From Hippophae tibetana (Eukaryota; Streptophyta; Magnoliopsida; Rosales; Elaeagnaceae): a DNA stretch of 64,000 bases. The translations under genes and the position numbers were made by a program. Positions 1 to 9,314 of this stretch are shown in pieces; the stretch's first letter is position 1, and each line of letters opens with the position of its first letter. Below the pieces are notes generated by a model, which was not told where the DNA came from, did not search any database, and saw only the letters and a list, made by a program, of their open reading frames with translations. The stretch lies in NCBI GenBank assembly GCA_037013495.1, contig CM072809.1:15452501-15516500 (forward strand). The letters run 5' to 3'.

Positions 1-181
1 GTCCGATTTAATAAATATATTAAATTTTTTACATTATTTCTCATTAAAAGGTGTCCAAAAACCGAACCAAACCGGAAACCGAACCGGATCGGAACAGACC
101 AAATAGTTTTTTAAATCAAGCGGTCCGATCCGGTTTGTAATAATTAAAACCGTTTCAAACGGTCCGGTGGGCACCCCTAAT
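1..181. repeat. End of a hAT-like repeat (MITE or non-autonomous element)
   Basis: The stretch is rich in repeated CCGAACC/CCGGTCCG words and ends in GGGCACCCCTA. Read on the minus strand it begins TAGGGGTGCCCACCGG, which resembles the terminal inverted repeats of plant hAT elements. The other end would lie left of the window, so neither the partner repeat nor the 8-bp target duplication (candidate ATATGTAC at 181-188) can be confirmed. Confidence 0.45.
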
Positions 182-412
182 ATGTACTACCAGTTTGTTA
201 TGATGAACATGTTTAACGAACGTGTTTAGAGATTCTGATTTATGATGTTGATTGCTCTCTTTCACACTTCTTGAATGAAAGCGGTTATTCTCATCAGATT
301 TACAACCTTCACTAGGATACCATGGTTGTTTCCTCTCATCTGGCAGAGAGTCTTTATACATCATAGGAGACTTTTTCCAATCAGGAGCTTTAGGAGTTTC
401 TTTCTTTTTCAA
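155..412 (-). other. Unrecognised open frame, probably a cut exon fragment
   Basis: An 85-codon open frame, rich in Lys, His and Ser, that I do not recognise. Its last codons run into the hAT-like terminal repeat ending at 181, so the true C-terminus, if there was one, has been cut by that insertion. On the other side it abuts a candidate retrotransposon LTR starting near 423. It could be a fragment of a host gene trapped between two mobile elements, or a chance frame. No splice partner is visible. Confidence 0.2.
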
Positions 413-422
413 TATTAGGAAT

Positions 423-1740
423 TGTTATAATGTCAAGCCTAAAGACTAGGTACATGAATTGTGAGAATCACGATATCAATACGAACTTAATTAAACTCTA
501 AATAGCGGAATGAAACCTATTATTTTTGTTTGTGTGAATCTTTTAGGAAACAAATAAATAGAGCTCAAAATAAAATATGTACAAAATCAACACAACTAAT
601 TTACGTGAAAAACTTTCCCAATGTAAGAAGGAAACAACCATGACATTCCATCTTCCAAAAATTCCACTATCAAGAAATAATTGTACAAAAATTCTTTCTA
701 GATAAAACTAGAAACAAACAATCAACAACATCATCAAGAATATAGCTTCTTGAAAACTAACTATTATTTCAAAAAAATGAAGAGAAATACAAACTGGTGA
801 GCCAAATACAAATCCCATCATTCAAATTGAAGAGTTTTGAGTCGTGAACCTTCTTGCAAATTTTCAGCTCAATTGGACCATAAATAACCTTATATCGGAG
901 CACTTGATGAAGACTTGTTGGAGAAAGAAAAAAGTAAAAAACTGTTTAGTTTTTTTGTTGTTTTTCTGCTGCAGTTGTTGTGTTCTCTGAATTCATTCCA
1001 CTATAAACCCTAAATAGATTGATTAATGAAGCAATTAAATGAACAAAATTTCTCATTCTTTCTTCATGGGCTATAAAACCACATGAGTCTTTTTTAGCTC
1101 CTTCAAATAAGAGGGATCATCAAACTTCAAGTTTTTTTCTTGACAATGTTTTTGTCAACATGTCAAATCTATTTTCATCGGTATGGATTTTATCAAATTC
1201 AAGTAACTTATTATTAAGAGTATCACTTATCCAATAATACCTAATATCAATATGTTTTGATCTTGAGTGAAACTCCGAGTTCTTAACTGGGTGAATAAAA
1301 CTTTGATTATCACATAACAACACATATTTTTACTACTTGAAACCAAGTTCTCTCAATAACTCCTTATAAGCTTCCGTTGTTGTAATAAATCTAGAAACCA
1401 AAAATTCAAAAAATTAATCCAAATATACAAAAAAAAAAAAATTAATCGATTCAATTATTAATAACAAAAACAAAAAAGGTATTAAATTTGACAAAAATAA
1501 CAAGTTATTACAAAAATCCAAAAACCAACTTAAAGAACTTTTTTTTACCCAAACTTTACAAGAAACGACCTTTAATTCTAAATTAAAAAAAAAACTTAAA
1601 ATTTTAAAATTCAAAGAATTTCACAATAAACATAAATATTCTATTCAAACAGCATATAAATAGAATATTCATAAATCCTAGTAATCTAACAACGATGATA
1701 GCTTTGATACCACTTGTTGGAATAAAATTGTATTGAAAGT
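423..1740 (-). mobile_element. Decayed Ty1/copia remnant
   Basis: Three pieces lie in the order expected of a minus-strand copia element with most of its inside deleted. (1) 423 to about 1080 is LTR-like: it starts TGTTATAATG and holds ATTTACGTGAAAAAC, a motif resembling one in the LTRs of the element at 16385. (2) 1120-1390 encodes the end of an RNase H domain. (3) 1699-1713 reads TGGTATCAAAGC on the minus strand, the usual plant copia primer-binding site, followed by the start of a second LTR at about 1716 (TGTTGGAATAAAA). The two LTR pieces are not clearly alike, so borders are approximate. Confidence 0.5.
1120..1390 (-). pseudogene. Copia RNase H fragment
   Basis: The minus strand encodes TEAYKELLRELGF, then, after two stop codons, LLCDNQSFIHPVKNSEFHSR and KHIDIRYYWI. 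These match the C-terminal RNase H block of plant copia polyproteins (family pattern: CDNQSAIxLAKNPxFHxRTKHID). Two adjacent in-frame stops near 1330 and the absence of all upstream pol domains make it a relic. It is closest in style to the Tnt1/Tork type, judged from memory of the family. Confidence 0.75.
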
Positions 1741-2700
1741 CATAAACAAATTCTAGATAAAAAAAATACTAAAATAGAATATTAAAAAATTTAGAATCTA
1801 CATATGATATTAGATTATTAAAGATTTATGAATTCAAATTAGATTCATTAAAAAGATTACATATTGTTATGATAATATTATGATAATCGATAACAAACGG
1901 ATGAATATGAATAAATAGATGGTTTGTAATAATCCTCAACTAAATTGTTTTAGTTACTCAATGAGATCATCGTCTCTTTTTAAGATAGAACGAAGAAAAA
2001 AAATATTTTATAGTTTGATAGATTAGGGATTATAATCGAAAGGATATTTATGTATTATTTTATTATGGTTCCAATAATCACATAATTAAGGTAAAAAATT
2101 ATTAATTTGATTAATCTAGATACTTATAAAATTTTACTACTTAATTTCAATCCATTATATTAAATAATTAATATAATTAAAGAAAAAAAATATAAGTTAT
2201 CTAATTTAGCCTAAGAAATATGATTTCCTGGCATTCTTTGTGTATTTACTTCTTTTTTTTTTTTTTACTGCAATTGAATATAATTAATTATGTTAGTTTG
2301 TTATCTGTTTTCTACTATGATCAATAATGTTAAAAGTTCTTGAGCTATATGTATCACCTTTCTCTCGATATACGAGTACAGTGTGTACTTTCAAATTAAT
2401 CTTCAATTTTTGACCAACCACGCTATAAATATAACTACTAAATGTGGGAGGATAATATGTCCAACAATATTATATGTGCATGTAAGCACAGAGAATCACC
2501 ATTTTCACTCGTGGGAAAGGGATAATGATATATATTATTATTATTATTATTATTTTAATCAAATAATATTCAACATGATTTTAAATAAAAATGAGAGAAT
2601 CTTACTAATTTTGTGATAATGATATTAGAATTTAACATGATTTATTAATTTTGAATTAGATGTTAAATTATAAGGTAAAATATTCAAATAATTATGTCAT
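1741..2700. other. AT-rich intergenic DNA, nothing recognised
   Basis: Very AT-rich sequence with poly-T and a short (ATT)n run near 2529-2552. The only open frames are short and of low complexity. No coding, RNA or transposon signature is seen. Confidence 0.6.
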
Positions 2701-2704
2701 CACT

Positions 2705-3234
2705 TATTAATATGCTTCAATTATAGTATGATATATGAATTAATGTGTGTTAATTTGTGATAAAAATATATTTTTATTAAAAAAAATAGTTTTAAGATGT
2801 GATTGGTGTCAAGATATTATTCATTATTTCTATAATATAAAGGTGTTACTTCATATTAATCGAATTAATTACTCTTTTAATCAAATATTAGTTACTTATA
2901 ATTTTAAAAAAATAATTACACTTATTAGAGAAGAATAATTTATTCATTAGTATCACACCTTAATAATGTGTATTGTCATATATTATTGAATAATTTTATA
3001 CTATACAACTAATTCAATTATAATATAACATATGAATTAATGTGTCAAATTGTGATAAAAATATATTTTTATTAATAAAAATGGTTTTAAGACGCTGTTA
3101 GTAAGATATTATTTATTATTTTTAGAATATAAAAGTATTACTTCCTATTAAACTCTTTTAATCAAGTATTAATTATTTATAACTTTAAGAAAATAATTAC
3201 ATTTATTCAAAGAGAATAATTTATTCATTAGTAT
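2705..3234. repeat. About 296-bp direct duplication; second copy split by a copia element
   Basis: Copy A (about 2705-3000) and copy B (about 3000-3234) share long stretches such as GAATTAATGTGT, GATAAAAATATATTTTTATT and GAATAATTTATTCATTAGTAT, offset by about 296 bp. Copy B stops at 3234, where the retrotransposon begins, and resumes at 8024 (AGTATAACATCTTAATAGTATC), matching copy A after its own TTCATTAGTATCACACC. Copy A is therefore a natural uninserted version of the target site. Confidence 0.8.
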
Positions 3235-3433
3235 TGTGAAGAGTATAGAGAGATAAGAAGAAAGAATGATTTAATGTTGTATTGGTGTGTTTTAGAATTT
3301 ACATAGAGAACTCTATTTATAGAGTTGTAACAAGTGTATTACAAGTGAAATAGTAAGTGTAGTACAAGTGAAATAATACAAGTGTAGTACAAGTGAAGTA
3401 TAAGTGAATTACAATATCAAATATAACTTAACA
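3235..3433 (-). repeat. 3' LTR of the copia element
   Basis: A 199-bp LTR with TG...CA ends. It contains the minus-strand TATA-like CTCTATAAATAGAG (palindromic, near 3311-3324) and imperfect tandem copies of GTAGTACAAGTGAAATA. It has fewer copies of that unit than the 5' LTR, which accounts for the length difference. Confidence 0.93.
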
Positions 3434-3446
3434 TCCCCCCTCAAAC

Positions 3447-6400
3447 TCAAGGAGGAAGAGAAACAATCAACTTGAGTTTGGAAACTAATTCTTGAAATCT
3501 GCCTGGTAGATGAGATTTGGTGAAGATGTCAGCTGTTTGATCTGTGTAGGATATTAATTTGAGACAAACAATATCTTGAAGAACATGTTGACGAACAAAA
3601 TGACAATCAATCTCGATATGTTTTGTTCGTTCATGAAATACATTATTGTGAGCAATCTGAATAGCACTTTGATTGTCACAATATAGGATAGTTGTAGTTG
3701 ATTGGAGAACACCCATATCAACAAGTAACCAACGGAGCCAAAGAAGTTCTTGAGTGGTGTCAGCAAGAGCACGATATTCAACTTCAGTGTTGGATCGAGA
3801 AGTGAGGGATTGTTTCTTGCTTTGCCAAGATATGAGAGAGTTTCCAAGAAAGAAACAATATCCAGTAGTAGAGCGACGATCAGTTGGGTCACCTGCCCAA
3901 TCAACATCAGAGTAGGCGGAAATAAGAAGATTAGACTTGTTGGAGAAGTGGAGACCGTGAAACATGGTGCCTTTGATGTAGCGGAGAATGCGAAGAACCG
4001 CAGTATAATGGGTAGACCGTGGAACAAACATGAATTGACTAACTAGATGAACAACATAGGCAATGTCAGGACAAGTGACTGTGAGATAAACAAGACTACC
4101 TACTAGTTGTCTGTATAATGTGGCATATGAGAGAATAATACCATCCAATTAAGTAAGTTTGACATTGGTTTCTAGAGGTGTTGATGCAGTTTTGCAATCA
4201 GTAAGGCTAGCCCGATTAAGGATATCAGATGAGTACTTTTCTTGAGAGAGATAATATCCTTAAGAATCAGATGAGATTTCTAGGCCCAATAAGTAGTGGA
4301 GACGACCAAGGTCTTTCATTTCAAATTGATGGCTCAGAAACTGCTTGAGATCAATAATTCCATTAGAGTCATTCCCTGTTATGATCATATCATCTACATA
4401 AAGGAGTAGAAGTGTTACACCAGTGTGAGTCTTCCTAATAAAGAGACCAGAGTCATAAGAACTGGAAGTGAAACCAAAGTGAGTAAGTGTAGAGCTAAAT
4501 TTGGCAAACTAAGCCCGAGAAGCTTGTTTGAGGCCATAAAGAACACGGCGAAGTCTGCATAATTGATGAGGTGAATGAGTGTATCCAGGAGTAGGTTTCA
4601 TATAAACTTCCTCAGTTATGTCTCCATTGAGAAAAGCATTTTTGACATCCATTTGAAACATGTTCCAATTTCGGGCAGCAACAACAACAGTGATACTTTG
4701 AACAGAGGTGAGGTGAGCTACAGGTGCAAAAGTTTCTTCATAGTCGATTCCATATTCCTGTGTAAAACCCTTTGCAACCAGACGAGCTTTATATCGTTCC
4801 ACAGACCCATCTGAATGAGTTTTGATTTTGAAAATCCACTTACAACCAATCAAAGATTTATTAGATGGAAGATCAACAAGATCCCATGTATGTGCTTTTG
4901 TTAATGCATGTAATTCATCTGTCATAGCTTGCTGCCAATGAGGGTTAGAACTAGCTTCTCTATAGTTTTGAGGTTCATGATGAGACAAAATAATAGAGAA
5001 ACATTGGTAATCACGAAGATGAAAAGGAAGACTACTTACACGAGTAGAACGACGAAGTGATGACTCTGGACAATCAGGTAGTTGGTCTTCAGAAGATGTT
5101 GTTATGGTAGGATCAGCAGAAGGAGCAGACACATCAGGAGAAGCCGTAGTAGACGATGGTGAGGGTAATGAAGCAATGTCAGGAGGAAATAAATCAATAA
5201 TTGGGTCATTAAAAAATGAGAGTGAGGTAGAAGATGAGACATGAAATGAGGAAATAGAGGAAAACATTTTATGTTCTCAAAAGATGACATGACGAGAGAT
5301 GCACAATCGTTTAGAGATAGGGTCCCAACAATGATAGCCTTTGTGTTCTATTCCATACCCTAAGAAACAACAAAGGCGAGCACGAGGTTCTAATTTATTG
5401 CGTTCATGAGGGTGAAGAAGAACAAAACAGGCACAACCAAACACTTTGAGCAGTTCATAAGATGGAGAAGTACTATAGAGACGCTCATAAGGGGATTGAT
5501 TGTGAATAATAGGCATGGGAACACCATTGATGGTATAAATAGCTGTAAGAGCTGCTTCACCCCAGAAGTGTTCAGAATAAGAACTAGAAATGAGGAGAGT
5601 GCGAATAGTATTAAGAATATGTCTGTGTTTTCGTTCAGCTCTTCCATTTTGTTAAGATGTGCCAGGACAAGAATATTGAGAAAGAGTCTCATTTTGTCGA
5701 AGAAAATTTAAAAACTTTGTTTCTTTATATTCCATAGCATTATCAGTTCTAAGTACTTTGATATTTTGAGAAAATTAGGTTTTAACCATTTGGGCAAAAT
5801 CATAATAAATTTTGGGTAATTCAGATCTATGTTTCATGAGAAAAATCCATGTGAATCTTGAATAATCATCAATAAAAATGACAAAGTAAACACATCCCCC
5901 TATAGTAGGATGTGGGGATGGACCCCAAACATTAGAATGAATTAAGTCAAAAGGGGAGACAGAAGTAGAATCACTTTTATTAAAACATAAAGTAGGTTGT
6001 TTTCCTAATTGACAAGGCAAACAATTTACATTATCAGAAATAGAAACAGATCCTAATTTACCAGAAGATGCTAAGGGATGAAGACGTCCTATAGACGTAT
6101 GGCCTAGACGAGCATGCCATAGGTTGATAGGAGTAGTAGAAGCAGTAATAGAAGTATGAGGAGAATTGGGTAGATGAAGGTCGATAAGTTCAAATAATCG
6201 TCCAACCTTACGGCCTATCCCAAGGATCTGTCCTGTCTGTGGATCCTGCACATGACAACCAGAAGAGGAAAAAGTAATAGTAAGACCAAGTTCACATAAT
6301 TGACCAACAGAGATAAGATTTAGAGTAAGGTTGGGAATATGAAAGGTGTCAGAAAGTGATATAGAAGATGTGGAAACTTGTCCTACAACATTAACATGCA

Positions 6401-7575
6401 TATGTGAACCATTGGCAGTTTGAATTAAAGGTTTGGAGATGGAAGATTATGTGGGAGAGAAGATGTGAGTATCATGAGTCATATGGTTACAACAAGCAGA
6501 ATCAAAATACCATAAAGATTTACCTGATGTGAGAGACAATGCAGTAGGAGGAGGATTACTAGATTGTGAGAGAACATGTTTAAGAAGACCTTCAAGTTCT
6601 TGAGTAGAGAACGTAAATTTGTCATGATTATCCTCAGAAACAGCAGCAGTGATAGATGAGTTACTATTTTTACCTGAACCATGTTGAGAGGGATTCTGTG
6701 AGGAATGCTGAGAGGGATTCCGAAAGAAATCTCTGTTAAAGTGTCCTGGACCCTTCTTGTGACAATATATACATACCCGAATGATACATGTAAGAAGCTC
6801 ATGATTGGGGTTGTGACAGTAGGTGTACCCTTGATGTTTGAAGTCCTCTTTTGAACCTCCTTTAGGGGGATAAAATGGGGTGACAAGAACAAAATATGTA
6901 TGATGAACTTTGAAAACCCCCATCCGAGTTTCTTCAGAGCGAAGCTCGGTCACAACAGTATCTAAGGATGGGAAAGGACTCCGATGGAGTAAGGAAGCCC
7001 GAACAAGTTCAAATCGATCATGGAGAGCCATAAGAAAAATAACAAGACGCTGGTGATTACGGTAAGTTGCAAACATCTCAACATCAATCTTGTTCGTCCA
7101 AGTTGGTTCAGAGAGAGCGAGTTGATCCCAAATAGTATGCATTTCAGAGAGAATTTGGTTAATGGTTTGATCAGCCATTTGGCGTTTGGTATGAAGAGTT
7201 GTTAGAAGTTGATATTGGTTGGCCAAATCTGTTGTAGTGAAGCGAGCCTCAAGAAATTCCCAAACTTCTTTGGCAGTGTCAAAATGCCCAAATTCACCAT
7301 GGATAGAGGGTAAGGTGGTGTTACGGAACCAGGTAATAATTTGATGGTGTTTACTCTCCCAATCTTCAAGGCGGTCAACAAATAAGAAATTGTTTTCAGT
7401 GGTTTCTTGGATGAGTATAGAGATATCACCAGTTATGAAACGCTATAGCTTGCGTCCTTTCAAGAAACTTTTCATTGCTTGTGCCCAGGCTAGGTAGTTA
7501 GTATCATCAAGGGTGATAGAGATTGGTTTTGGGACATCATTTCGATCTATTTTAACGAAATAATGGAGGAAATAT
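3447..7575 (-). pseudogene. Copia gag-pol polyprotein, one frame with in-frame stops
   Basis: Reading from high to low coordinates: gag (about 7560-6700, with EDWESKHHQIITWFRNT); a damaged zinc knuckle (CIYCHKKGPGHF, last Cys lost) near 6770; a protease-like FDSACCNHMT near 6490; integrase with HARLGHTS, IHSNVWGP and FIDDYSRFTW (6110-5840); reverse transcriptase with GCKWIFKIK, FQMDVKNAFLNG and YVDDMIITGND (4860-4370); and RNase H with SDVDWAGDPTDRRSTTGY and ILYCDNQSAI (3910-3660). All pieces lie in the same frame. It is interrupted by stops at 7443-7445, 6447-6449, 5775-5777, 5652-5654, 5277-5279, 4509-4511, 4260-4262 and 4149-4151. No clear frameshift is seen, and an initiator Met is not obvious. 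Confidence 0.92.
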
Positions 7576-7660
7576 GAAGTAAATATATAGAAACAATATA
7601 AAGGAGATATCCTTAAAAAATGAAAATAGGAGTTGAAAACAAGCCTGGAATCGGGTTGAG

Positions 7661-7740
7661 GTGAGCCGGGTTGGAGTGAGCCGAGTTGAGGTGAACCGAG
7701 TTGAGAGTAAACCGAGTTAGGGTGAGCCGGGTTGGCTGTG
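7661..7740 (-). repeat. 15-16 bp minisatellite in the copia leader
   Basis: About five imperfect units of GAGCCGAGTTGAGGT lie between the primer-binding site and gag. Their GC content stands out against the surrounding AT-rich DNA. The function is unknown. Confidence 0.75.
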
Positions 7741-7799
7741 ATGAAAAGAGGCGAAATTTTGATAGAAATTTTAAAGGTATATGAGAGACTCTGATACCA

Positions 7800-8023
7800 T
7801 GTGAAGAGTATAGAGAGATAAGAAGAAAAAATGATTTAATGTTGTATTAGTGTGTTTTAGAATGTACATAGAGAACTCTATTTATAGAGTTGTAACAAAT
7901 GTAGTACAAGTGAAACAGTAAGTGTATTACAAGTGTAGTACAAGTGAAATAGTAGAAGTGTAGTACAAGTGAAATAGTACAAGTGAAATATAAGTGAATT
8001 ATAATATCAAATATAACTTAACA
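7800..8023 (-). repeat. 5' LTR of the copia element
   Basis: A 224-bp LTR matching 3235-3433, with about 25 bp of extra GTAGTACAAGTGAAATA-type repeat. A handful of point differences separate the two LTRs. The TATA-like CTATAAATAG would drive transcription toward lower coordinates. Confidence 0.93.
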
Positions 8024-8028
8024 AGTAT

Positions 8029-8860
8029 AACATCTTAATAGTATCTATTGTCATATATACTTGAATAATTTTATATGACACAACCAACTACTTAGATAGA
8101 TAGATTCATGTTTACTGATTAGATTTAATTAAAATTTAAATAATGATTAAAATTATGATATATAATTAGTATTAAAAGGTATAGAAATATTGTAAGGTGT
8201 TTTCCTATATGTTTATTTTATAAAAAAATTATTCATTGTTTTCTATATAAACAATAATATAATATTCTTGATTAATAGAGTATAAAATTAGTAAAATATT
8301 TAAAAAAAAAAGAATAAATTACAAATAAGGGAATTTAATTGGTGATTTACTACATGAATAGTAAGTAAGTCATTCTATACTTAGGGCCTAATTGTATTAC
8401 TACATAAATAAACACATATGATAAACTTCAAATTTTATTATAGTAAATAAATAGACAATTATATAAACTTTCATTAATTATCTTAGACACATAAAATTTT
8501 AATTTTATTAATATTAAATTAATATTAAAGATGTAATAATATAATAAGGAAACCAATTAAACTAGTTATAACTTGGAAGATAAGAAGAAATACCAATATT
8601 TATTGTGTCCATCAAATAATAGAAAGTGAATAGCTAAAATTTGAAAGAGTAATCTTGGAGTATACTTCGAGTGACATGTAAATGAGACGTCACGTAGTAA
8701 AAGCAAAAGAAGCTACATTATGTTTTTTTATTGATTTAAAGTAAGTGATAATATGGTTTTTTAAATTAATGGAATATAATATTAATATAATTATTTAAAA
8801 ATAATAATTAATATTTAACAAATAGGATAACAAATGCATTGATCCAGAGTAACCAATAAT
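8029..8860. other. AT-rich intergenic DNA, nothing recognised
   Basis: The first about 70 bases continue copy B of the direct repeat split by the retrotransposon. The rest is AT-rich with no coding or repeat signature that I can name. Confidence 0.55.
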
Positions 8861-8870
8861 ATTTACACAA

Positions 8871-9243
8871 CACGTGAATTGTTTGTTGTCTTCTTAAAAT
8901 CTTAAAATCTTATGTCATAATTCATATCCAGAAAAAAAAAATCTAAATATTATACAAAGACCGGGAACCAGCTATCGTGCTGGTTTTGACACGTGGAATT
9001 TTGCTTATAATCGGATGCAAACCTATTTATATTCACTCTTTATTCTGCTTTTCTGTTCCGCTCCTTTCACTCACTCTCTCTCCTTTGCCATCTCTCAACC
9101 TCTCTGTCACTCGCATCCCAAAACCTAGATCATTGCTATTTCCATCCTTATCAACCACGCCAGAGAAAAATTCTTATATCCATGTTAAAACTATTCTGTA
9201 AGCTCGATATTTGCGCTGATTTTTTTTTTGTTTATTATTTACA
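8871..9243 (+). promoter_or_regulatory. Promoter and 5' UTR of the TFIIA gene
   Basis: Two CACGTG G-boxes lie at 8871-8876 and 8990-8995. A hairpin AACCAGC-TATCGT-GCTGGTT lies just before the second. A TATA-like CTATTTATAT at 9023-9032 precedes a CT-rich leader typical of plant 5' ends. A likely 5' UTR intron runs from about 9196 (CTGTAAGC) to 9243 (TTTACAG), before the ATG at 9315. No transcript start can be proven from sequence. Confidence 0.5.
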
Positions 9244-9314
9244 GAGAATTCATTCTAGAATCGTGTCGTTCTGAAAGGCTGAATCTAAGGAATCGGAGAT
9301 TGCAAGTTGAATAA

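Larger units (their letters stand above)
3235..8023 (-). mobile_element. Complete but inactive Ty1/copia LTR retrotransposon
   Basis: A 4789-bp element bounded by LTRs that begin TGTGAAGAGTATAG and end ATAACTTAACA, with a perfect 5-bp target duplication AGTAT at 3230-3234 and 8024-8028. The primer-binding site TGGTATCAGAG (minus strand) directly follows the 5' LTR at about 7789-7799, and a purine tract GAGTTTGAGGGGGGA precedes the 3' LTR at about 3434-3448. The internal region encodes one gag-pol frame broken by several in-frame stops. The LTRs differ by roughly 4-5 percent plus a copy-number change in a short repeat, so the insertion is not recent. Confidence 0.95.

Noticed and set aside
3554-4046. 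Additional overlapping frames within the first copia pol region
   Set aside because: They are other-frame or opposite-strand shadows of the RNase H coding sequence.
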